A program made the translations under genes and the position numbers. From CAWEBF01 sp963807235 (lineage in GTDB: Bacteria > Acidobacteriota > Vicinamibacteria > Vicinamibacterales > UBA2999): a DNA stretch of 64,000 nt. The notes under the pieces are model-generated. The model had not been told where the DNA came from and made no database searches. It saw nothing but the letters and a program-made list of their open reading frames with translations. The stretch covers positions 1 to 64,000 of the forward strand of contig CAWEBF010000029.1 in the NCBI GenBank assembly GCA_963807235.1, in the 5' to 3' direction. Position 1 is the stretch's first letter. The number at the start of each line of letters is the position of its first letter. This document shows, piece by piece, positions 58,003-64,000 of this stretch.

Positions 58003-59268
58003 TCAGAAGCGGATCCTGGCGCCGAGCTGAACGGGAAGCGACCAGCGCGAGCTTTCGTCGTTGATGTCCTTCAGACCCTCTTCGACGAGCCAGTCGACGT
58101 CCGACAGCCCACCCGTGTAGCGTAGCTGGGTCTCGAACATCAGCTCGAAGGGGCCAAGGCCGACGAGCACTCCGCCGGTGGGGCCCAGACTCAACGCCCA
58201 CGACTTCTCGAAGAACTTGCCGTCCTGGGCTGCGAGTCCCGGCGTGACGTTCAGGGGCACGTCGACGAAGGTGCCCCTGATGTCGCCATACCGGTTCAGG
58301 CCGACCAGGTAACCCGCATAGGGCGTGAAGCGGACGCGGGAGAAGAAGAACCGCTGGCCAGCTTCGATCCCCCAGTACGAGTAGTCCTCGAAGGCGACGT
58401 TCAGCGGCGTGTTGGACGCGCCGGCGGTACCTATGGCGATCACGTCCGCTGCGCTCTCCGAGAAGACGAAGTTGAACGTCATTTCGGTGCGCGGGGTGGT
58501 GCGCCAGGAGGCGCCGAACTTGAGGAGCGACATGCGCCCGTAGACGTCGTCGTAGCTCGTGTCAGTGAGGTTGATCGGCACACCGGTGGTGGTTTGACCG
58601 CTGGCTGCCTGAATCACCTTGCCGCTGAACTGGTTGTCCCATCCCCAGAGAACCGCGACCGTGAAGCGGTTGTCGAAGGCCGAGGTGGCAGCCACCTGCA
58701 CCTGCGTCCGCGATTCGACAGCCATGCGAACGGCCTCGGTCCGCGTCACGTCCACACGGTCGCCAACCTTGAGCCCGGCCATGACGGTAGCGTCGGTCGT
58801 ATCGAGCAGACGGCGTGAGTAATTGACGCCGGCTGGTCCGGTGAACGTCACCACGCGCAGCGCCGGATCCCAGCCCGTGATCGTGACCGTCGTCACGCGC
58901 TGCGATGCGAGCGTGCCGCCGGGCAGGGTGCCGGGCGTTGTCGACACAACCGGGGGATCGATCCGGTCAACGGCGGCCTCGCCCGGCGGCTTCAGGCGGA
59001 CGCTCACCCGGTCGAAGTACGACACGTTCACGACATCGCCGACCTGGAGCTGGTCGAAGCCCGCGGTCTGCTTCGCGATGTCGAGTGTGACGACGTTTCC
59101 TCGATCCCCGCGGATCGTAACGGTTCGGGCGGTCTGATCCACCGCCTCGACCGTTCCACGAAGGTTGATCTGGTCCCGGACGGCGTCGTTGACGACCTGC
59201 GCTTTCGCGAACGAGGCTGACAGAACCAGGGACGAGACTATCAACAGTGTGAGTTGGAAGTGTTTCAC
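58003..59268 (-). CDS. Outer-membrane beta-barrel protein with two N-terminal OB-like domains
   Basis: 421 residues from GTG 59268 (KHFQLTLLIVSSLVLSASFAKAQ signal peptide). Two DUF5666-like beta domains follow: INLRGTVEAVDQTARTVTIRGD with LQVGDVVNVSYFDRV, and ITGWDPALRVVTFTGPAG with LKVGDRVDVTRTEAV. The C-terminal half looks like an outer-membrane barrel with alternating strands (RFTVAVLWGWDNQF, TEMTFNFVFSESAAD, RFFFSRVRFTPYAGYLVGL), ending in LPVQLGARIRF with a terminal Phe, a common barrel-assembly signal. It lies 100 bp downstream of the LPTTA protein, which carries similar domains. Confidence 0.7.
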   Translation of the reverse strand: MKHFQLTLLIVSSLVLSASFAKAQVVNDAVRDQINLRGTVEAVDQTARTVTIRGDRGNVVTLDIAKQTAGFDQLQVGDVVNVSYFDRVSVRLKPPGEAAVDRIDPPVVSTTPGTLPGGTLASQRVTTVTITGWDPALRVVTFTGPAGVNYSRRLLDTTDATVMAGLKVGDRVDVTRTEAVRMAVESRTQVQVAATSAFDNRFTVAVLWGWDNQFSGKVIQAASGQTTTGVPINLTDTSYDDVYGRMSLLKFGASWRTTPRTEMTFNFVFSESAADVIAIGTAGASNTPLNVAFEDYSYWGIEAGQRFFFSRVRFTPYAGYLVGLNRYGDIRGTFVDVPLNVTPGLAAQDGKFFEKSWALSLGPTGGVLVGLGPFELMFETQLRYTGGLSDVDWLVEEGLKDINDESSRWSLPVQLGARIRF

Positions 59269-59368
59269 CACAACAGGACTCCATGTCACGCCACCGATCA
59301 CCGACGCTGGCTCGTTGGGCGCATCAGAGCGAGCCACTTGTGGACGAATGCCGGACGACACGTCACCC

Positions 59369-60127
59369 CTACGGGACCACGCGGCGGCGGCTGGACCTGA
59401 GGCCCAGCCCTATCGCAAGCGACAGGACGCCCGCCAGCCCGACGAGCGGCGACGAGCTGGCGGTCGTCGGCAGCGCCCTGGCCGCGACGATCGTTGGCTG
59501 TGGTGCCTGCGGATTCGCGGCAGCTGGTGCCGCCACCGGAGGTGGAGCTGCAGGTGCAGGTGCAGGTGCACGTGCAGGTGTAGCCCTGGCTGTCGCGAGG
59601 GTGGCTTGTACCTCCCTCTCCGTCAGGACCTGGGGCTGTCTGGTGGTGACGATCGTTGCCGTCAGTCGGTCCCCTTCACGCAAATCCGATACGTCCGCGG
59701 GCTTGCCGTCGCGCATGAAGGTCACCCCGCGCCGCTGCAGGTCCACTTGCGAGAACCTCTTGACGTCAGTGTCGGTCCGCACGACGATGGTCCCGTCACC
59801 CCTCTCCACGACCGTACCGTTCTTGACCTCGGTGACGGTGACCGGCGTCATCGTCGTTCGCGTTGTGATGGTGGCCGTGCCTCTCATGCCCGCCTTCAAC
59901 TCGCGCACGGACAATGGCTGCCCATTGACAACGAAGCGGAAGTCATCAGGGACCGTCATCTGCCTCGTGCCTTCCGGCAGCCTGACGACCAACTGGTTGC
60001 CGTCCACCCCGATAACTTCAAACGCCTTGGTCTCTGTCGATGTCGTCGTCTGCCGCGCGAACGACCCGATGGCCGTCGCGCACACGACCACCGCAGCCAG
60101 GGCCACCTTACCTATTGCAGTTGACAT
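59369..60127 (-). CDS. Sortase substrate with LPTTA C-terminal sorting signal
   Basis: 252 residues. ATG 60127 follows GGGAGGGCTT. A signal peptide (GKVALAAVVVCATAIGSFA) is followed by three DUF5666/OB-like repeats (KAFEVIGVDGNQLVVRLPEG, LKAGMRGTATITTRT, VSDLREGDRLTATIV). A proline/alanine-rich spacer then reaches ALPTTASSSPLVGLAGVLSL, a hydrophobic helix and SSRRRVVP. Leu219 begins LPTTA, the sorting motif. This tripartite tail is the classical cell-wall sorting layout. The class D sortase 2.5 kb away is the obvious enzyme. It is upstream of the beta-barrel gene on the same strand. Confidence 0.8.
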   Translation of the reverse strand: MSTAIGKVALAAVVVCATAIGSFARQTTTSTETKAFEVIGVDGNQLVVRLPEGTRQMTVPDDFRFVVNGQPLSVRELKAGMRGTATITTRTTMTPVTVTEVKNGTVVERGDGTIVVRTDTDVKRFSQVDLQRRGVTFMRDGKPADVSDLREGDRLTATIVTTRQPQVLTEREVQATLATARATPARAPAPAPAAPPPVAAPAAANPQAPQPTIVAARALPTTASSSPLVGLAGVLSLAIGLGLRSSRRRVVP

Positions 60128-60439
60128 AAGCCCTCCCGTTTCCAGACGCTCCAGGCGATCGCCATGAGACACACACCCGAAGGCCCACGGCTCGTTCTGG
60201 GCGAGCAGCCCGGCGACTGAGTGCGTTCATCTGTCGACAGGATGGCCTCCTGTCAGGCGGGTGCCTATGCCATTCCGGCAATCCCCGCGCTCACGGGCTT
60301 TGACGACGCGCAACCTCGAGCATTCAGCTTCGAACCCGCACTCTCGCGGGAAGCCGGCGACATCGAGTCGCAGAGCGGGATGGTTGCTGGGGGGTGGAGA
60401 GGCACGACCCGCGTTGGCGCAGGGCCTCTGGGCGGGCGG
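60128..60439. other. Intergenic region, about 310 bp, no gene seen
   Basis: Contains the leader and promoter of the LPTTA gene. A small stem, CCCGC and GCGGG near 60340, is present. No recognised riboswitch, tRNA or small gene was found. Confidence 0.4.
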
Positions 60440-61915
60440 TCAGGTGCCGCAGAACGTGCGGTAGCTGGCCGTCACCTCGGGTGGTGCCGGCGTCGCGTAG
60501 TGCTGCAGCCCCGGGCGCTCCTCGAACGGGCGCTGGACAACCTCCACCAGCCGGTCGAAGGCGTCCAGGTCTCCATCGTCGGACGCGGCCGTCAGCGCGT
60601 CTTCCACGATCTGGTTGCGCGGGATGTAGAGGGGGTTCACGAGCCGCATGGCGTGTGCGCGCACGCCGGGGCTGGTGGGCTCAGAAGCGCATCGCGCTGA
60701 CCAGCGGTCCAGCCAGGCTGAGAGGGCGGCGCCGTCCGTGAAGAGCGCGGAGAGCGGGACGGTGTTGCCCTCGGCCGCGTCGGCCAGCCGTCGCCACGCC
60801 AGCGTGTAGTCCACGGACTGCGCGAAGAGCAGCGCCAGCCAGTCGTTTGCCAGCGCGAAGTCCCCGTCCTCGTCGCCGCCTGTCCCGATGCCCAGCTTGG
60901 CTCGCGCGCCGGCCAGCCAGTGCGCCTGGTAACGGAAGGGGAAGGTCTCGAGCACGTCCGTCGCGGCGGGGATGGCACGGTCCGGGGACTCCGGGTCGAT
61001 GCAGGTCAGCAGCGTCTCGGCCAGGCGCGACAGGTTCCACTGCGCGATGGCCGGCTGGTTCCCGTATGCGTAGCGGCCTTTCTGGTCGATGGAGCTGAAG
61101 ACGGCGCGCGGGTTGAACGCCTCCATGAACGCGCACGGGCCGTAGTCGATTGTCTCGCCCGAGATGGTCATGTTGTCGGTGTTCATCACCCCATGGATGA
61201 ACCCCACCAGCATCCACTGCGCGATGAGCGCCGCCTGCCGTTCCGACACCGCGCGTAGCAGCTCCAGATGACGGTTTGGATCGCCGGTCAGCTCCGGATA
61301 GTGACGGGCGATGGCGTAGTCGGCCAGTTGACGCACGCGGTCGCGGTCGCCTCGCGCGGCGAAGAACTCGAACGTGCCGACGCGCACGTGGCTGGCGGCC
61401 ACTCGGGTCAGCACCGCGCCTGGCAGCACCCGCTCCCGGAACACGCGCTCCCCGGTCGCGACGGCCGCCAGCGCTCGCGTGGTGGGGATGCCCATCGCGT
61501 GCATGGCTTCGCCGACCACGTACTCGCGCAGCACCGGCCCCACGGCCGCTTTGCCGTCCCCGCGGCGCGAGAACGGCGTCTGGCCGGAGCCCTTGAACGC
61601 GATGTCGCGCCGCTGGCCGTGCCGGTCGATCACTTCACCCAGCAGAAGCGCGCGCCCGTCGCCCAGTTGAGGCTGGAAGCCGCCGAACTGGTGACCGGCG
61701 TAGGCCTGCGCCAGGGACGCGGCGCCCTCGGGCAGGGCGTTACCGGAAAAGAGGGCCGCAAGGCGCTCGTCGTCCACGCCGTCCAGGCGTAGTCCCAACT
61801 CCTCGGCCAGGGCGCGGTTCAGGCGCAGCAGGTGCGGCTGCGGCGCGACGGTGGGCAGGCACGCTACGTAGAAGCCTTGCAGCTCGCGGGCGTAGGTGTT
61901 GTCGAAGGAGAACAC
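60440..61915 (-). CDS. selO: Protein adenylyltransferase SelO (YdiU)
   Basis: 491 residues, GTG start. A pseudokinase-fold enzyme that transfers AMP from ATP to Ser/Thr/Tyr of proteins during redox stress. Family motifs: AQAYAGHQFGGFQPQLGDGRALLLGE, DIAFKGSGQTPFSRRGDGKAA, REYVVGEAMHAMGIPTTRAL, GFIHGVMNTDNMTISGETIDYGPCAFME and DFALANDWLALLFAQS. It ends YRTFCGT, where other members have Sec or Cys near the C-terminus; here Cys. The reading frame is intact. It stands alone between the sortase region and a GlsB-like gene. Confidence 0.93.
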   Translation of the reverse strand: MFSFDNTYARELQGFYVACLPTVAPQPHLLRLNRALAEELGLRLDGVDDERLAALFSGNALPEGAASLAQAYAGHQFGGFQPQLGDGRALLLGEVIDRHGQRRDIAFKGSGQTPFSRRGDGKAAVGPVLREYVVGEAMHAMGIPTTRALAAVATGERVFRERVLPGAVLTRVAASHVRVGTFEFFAARGDRDRVRQLADYAIARHYPELTGDPNRHLELLRAVSERQAALIAQWMLVGFIHGVMNTDNMTISGETIDYGPCAFMEAFNPRAVFSSIDQKGRYAYGNQPAIAQWNLSRLAETLLTCIDPESPDRAIPAATDVLETFPFRYQAHWLAGARAKLGIGTGGDEDGDFALANDWLALLFAQSVDYTLAWRRLADAAEGNTVPLSALFTDGAALSAWLDRWSARCASEPTSPGVRAHAMRLVNPLYIPRNQIVEDALTAASDDGDLDAFDRLVEVVQRPFEERPGLQHYATPAPPEVTASYRTFCGT

Positions 61916-62020
61916 GAGTCTGTGTCGATTCTATCCGTCTGGCCTTCGTCCGGTGCGCCTGCCTCACGGTGTGCAGTAGGACACAGACCGATTCCGGCGA
62001 GGTATCTACCATAGGGTGAC

Positions 62021-62314
62021 ATGACCATGACATTGCCCGGAATACTTGTTCTCGTCGTCATCGCGGCCATCTGCGGCGCCGTTGGCAAAGCGCTCGCCGG
62101 CGGCATTCCTGGCGGCTTCCTTACGGCCATCGCTCTCGGGTTCATCGGCGCGCTCGTGGGGCCCTGGATCGCCGCTCAGCTCAACCTCGGTGAGCCGTTC
62201 GTGCTTCGCCTGAGCGGGCAGTCGTTTCCGATTCTCTGGTCGATCATCGGCTCGGCCCTTTTCGTCGCGATGCTGCACCTCATCTCCGGTCGGGGACGAC
62301 CCGCTCTGCGCTGA
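62021..62314 (+). CDS. GlsB/YeaQ/YmgE-like small membrane protein
   Basis: 97 residues with three hydrophobic helices rich in glycine: GILVLVVIAAICGAVGKALAGG, GFLTAIALGFIGALVGPWIA and FPILWSIIGSALFVAMLHLI. This is the transglycosylase-associated protein family, often induced by stress. Its role is not settled; members may affect envelope integrity. It is followed 46 bp later by a small acidic protein. Confidence 0.8.
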   Translation: MTMTLPGILVLVVIAAICGAVGKALAGGIPGGFLTAIALGFIGALVGPWIAAQLNLGEPFVLRLSGQSFPILWSIIGSALFVAMLHLISGRGRPALR

Positions 62315-62360
62315 GCCAGCTCGCAGGATACAGCTGCAGTCGACAAGGAGGGGGATCGCC

Positions 62361-62615
62361 ATGACGTGGAAAGACAAACTCGAGATCGGTTTGAAGGAAG
62401 ACGCGCCCTTCCGCAAGGACAACTTGCCGGAAAGCCAGGTTCGCGGGCCGCAGATCCCGACAGGGCCAGGCCGCTCACCGGAGATCCCGATGGCGCGTGA
62501 CGACCAGAACGACGTCCAGCCTGACCTCGACGCCGACGAAACGTCGGAGGCCGCTGCAACCACCGAGGGCATGCCCCCGGCTCCGGTGGACGAAAGCGAC
62601 GCCTTGGGGGGCTGA
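62361..62615 (+). CDS. Small acidic, low-complexity protein
   Basis: 84 residues. ATG 62361 follows AAGGAGGGGGATCGCC, a strong ribosome-binding site. The product begins MTWKDKLEIGLKEDAPFRKD and is rich in Asp, Glu, Pro and Ala, probably disordered. No family is recognised. It lies after the GlsB-like gene and may be part of the same stress-related unit. Confidence 0.6.
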   Translation: MTWKDKLEIGLKEDAPFRKDNLPESQVRGPQIPTGPGRSPEIPMARDDQNDVQPDLDADETSEAAATTEGMPPAPVDESDALGG

Positions 62616-62778
62616 CAAACCGGCGCCGTTCGGAGCGACGGCGCGATGTCGGTACGGGCTGGATCGATTACGGTTTTCATACGCGGTGCGGCGGATCCTT
62701 GGCGCCGCGAAGCATCACCATCGAGCGTCCGAGCAATTGGCGCTGGCACGCCGTCTGCACACTCGTCGCCAGCGACCC

Positions 62779-63480
62779 GTGGCCGACCGACACCGAGTCA
62801 TCATTGCCTTATCCGACCGCGCGGAGGCCGCGGCCATTGCGGCCTGGCTGGCCGACGACGGGTTCGAGCCGGTGCTTCGTCCGACGCGGGCGATGGCAAT
62901 CGAGGAGATGCGGGCGCGGCCGTTCGACCTGCTGATTGCCGACGCCGCTCGCGATGGCCGGGTCCCGATGCGGCCTGAGGGACAGGCCAGGCGCGCGCTC
63001 ACCCCAGCCATTTTGATCGGCAATGCAATGGCCAGCCGCGACGAAGGGGTGACCAACCGTCCGATTGTCATCACCCGGCCCGTCGATCGTGCATATCTGA
63101 AGTGCTACGTCACGATGGCACTTCTCGAAGGCAGCCCTATCCGGTGCTCCGAGCGCAGGCTGGTGCAGCCGTTCGAAGCCATCATCAACGGCGTGCCCTC
63201 TCACATCATCGACGTGAGCGTCGAGGGTCTGCGCTTTCGTACGCCGCGCGAGCGGCATACCACGGCGCTGCCACCGCAATTCGTCGTGAGCGTCCCTCTG
63301 ATGGGCGTGGGCATCCACGTCCGGCGGGTATGGACCCGCTCATCGTACGAAGCGGCGCCCGCGCTGGACTACGGGGTGTCGCTGCTGCCGAATCGCTCGA
63401 GCGCGATCCAGGGCTGGCGGTCGCTCATCGAGACGATTCCGGGCGCCGTAGCCGACACGGACATCCAACAGCAAGACTGA
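62779..63480 (+). CDS. PilZ-domain protein with degenerate receiver
   Basis: About 233 residues from GTG 62779; the start is uncertain because the frame is open upstream. The N-terminal half resembles a receiver (RVIIALSDRAEAAAIAAWLADDG, PFDLLIADAARDGRVPM) but lacks the acidic pair and clear Lys, so phosphorylation is doubtful. The C-terminal half has PilZ features: SERRLVQPFEAIINGVPSHIIDVSVEGLRF with the D-x-S-x-x-G motif, then LDYGVSLLPN. The RxxxR motif of c-di-GMP binding is only partly visible (CSERRLV). A c-di-GMP effector is the best guess. Confidence 0.65.
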   Translation: MADRHRVIIALSDRAEAAAIAAWLADDGFEPVLRPTRAMAIEEMRARPFDLLIADAARDGRVPMRPEGQARRALTPAILIGNAMASRDEGVTNRPIVITRPVDRAYLKCYVTMALLEGSPIRCSERRLVQPFEAIINGVPSHIIDVSVEGLRFRTPRERHTTALPPQFVVSVPLMGVGIHVRRVWTRSSYEAAPALDYGVSLLPNRSSAIQGWRSLIETIPGAVADTDIQQQD

Positions 63481-63594
63481 GCGAGCGGACCAGTAGGCAC
63501 GCCCACGCTGATTCGGGCGGCTCCAGGTGCATGGACGTGCACGTAGGGGAACCGAGCGCGCGGCAGCGCTAACCTCGTCTATCCTCCTTCCACG

Positions 63595-64000
63595 GTGCTC
63601 CACGACCTCCGATACGCCATTCGCCGGATTCGCAATAGCCCGGGCTTCTCGGCTGTTGCCATTGTCACCATCGCGCTCGCGGTCGGCGCCAATACGGCCA
63701 TGTTCAGCTTCGTGAATGGCCTGTTACTCAGTCCGCTGCCATATCCCGAATCGAACCGGATCGTGCGCGTCCTCGAACGGCATCCCAACGGCGGTCTCAA
63801 TGGCGTCTCCACCCTGAACTATCTCGATTGGGCGAGCCAGAATGCGGTCTTCGAGTACATCGCCGCGGAAGTGGGGTGGCGCGCCACCTTGACCGGTGGG
63901 GAGGAGCCGGTCTTGATCCAAGGCGCGCGCGTCTCTGCGCACTACTTCGATATCTTCGGAGTGAAGCCAGCACTGGGCCGCACGTTTCGTCCGGGCGAGG
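63595..64000 (+). CDS. ADOP-type ABC transporter permease (partial, runs off the window)
   Basis: Begins at GTG 63595 with LHDLRYAIRRIRNSPGFSAV, the conserved start of acidobacterial duplicated orphan permeases (MacB-FtsX type). The first helix is AVAIVTIALAVGANTAMFSFVNGLLL, followed by PLPYPESNRIVRVLER, GVSTLNYLDWASQN and VSAHYFDIFGVKPALGRTFRPGE of the MacB periplasmic core domain. The gene continues past 64000; full members are about 800 residues. No ATPase gene is adjacent in the window. Such permeases are highly multiplied in Acidobacteriota. Confidence 0.85.
   Translation, partial: MLHDLRYAIRRIRNSPGFSAVAIVTIALAVGANTAMFSFVNGLLLSPLPYPESNRIVRVLERHPNGGLNGVSTLNYLDWASQNAVFEYIAAEVGWRATLTGGEEPVLIQGARVSAHYFDIFGVKPALGRTFRPGE

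Noticed and set aside
60330..60360. GGTTCGAAGC resembling a tRNA T-loop
   Set aside because: No acceptor stem, anticodon arm or proper T-stem can be built around it.
60128..60439. Riboswitch upstream of the LPTTA gene
   Set aside because: Small stems exist but no conserved core of a known class (GEMM, ykkC and others) could be found.

Overview
The window is high-GC and gene-dense, with no rRNA, tRNA, IS element or CRISPR array that I can see. Its gene families point to an Acidobacteriota genome, most likely Vicinamibacteria. These are Ser/Thr kinases fused to TolB/PD40-like propellers, small ECF sigma factors beside those kinases, an ADOP-type ABC permease (cut by the window end), secreted SMP-30/NHL propellers, DUF6152/DUF6644 genes, a PEP-CTERM protein and a class D sortase. 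The assignment rests on family content, not on a phylogenetic marker.

Layout. 0-3.6 kb: two paralogous secreted proteins of an uncharacterised family, then DUF6152 and two DUF6644 membrane proteins. 3.7-7 kb: four-PAS histidine kinase plus REC-MEDS regulator. 7-9.6 kb: M28 peptidase, citrate synthase, YacG (59 aa). 9.6-19.3 kb: diacylglycerol-kinase-like protein, fused membrane/spermidine-synthase protein, PQQ sugar dehydrogenase, GlgC, tannase-like protein without its nucleophile, FMN alpha-hydroxyacid oxidase, glycine-zipper protein. 19.4-22 kb: AlkD, MFS, ECF sigma. 22-31.5 kb: two paralogous Ser/Thr kinases flanking a TetR-controlled membrane-protein operon, and an SMP-30 protein joined to kinase 2. 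31.6-34.7 kb: NHL propeller, small proteins, Tat amidase. 34.8-41.6 kb: the imuA-imuB-dnaE2 mutagenesis cassette, interrupted by a PEP-CTERM gene with a sigma54-like promoter. 41.6-42.3 kb: Phd/VapC toxin-antitoxin. 42.3-46 kb: ECF sigma with a 55-aa membrane protein, divergent from a third kinase. 46-49.9 kb: third copy of the opening gene family, NHL propeller, carboxymuconolactone-decarboxylase-like protein, CBS protein. 49.9-54.4 kb: aldo/keto reductase coupled to a histidine kinase, two LuxR-type regulators. 55-60 kb: AraC regulator, class D sortase with a candidate membrane substrate, a beta-barrel, and an LPTTA-tailed sortase substrate. 60.4-64 kb: SelO, GlsB-like protein, PilZ protein, ADOP permease.

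Two global observations matter most. First, about eighteen genes, including citrate synthase and dnaE2, are split by 1-nt indels while their neighbours are intact. This looks like unpolished long-read sequence rather than gene decay, so these genes are annotated across both frames. Second, nine intergenic spots carry short arrays with an exact 7-bp period and related units (GCCTGGA, GCCTTTA, GTCTTCA, GTTAGTC and others). They nearly always sit next to a stop codon and look like a dispersed heptamer repeat family.

Systems visible: two surface-anchoring routes in one Gram-negative (sortase with an LPxTA tail, and PEP-CTERM), SOS mutagenesis, extensive two-component, Ser/Thr-kinase and ECF signalling, and secreted oxidoreductases and propeller proteins likely used in periplasmic carbon metabolism.
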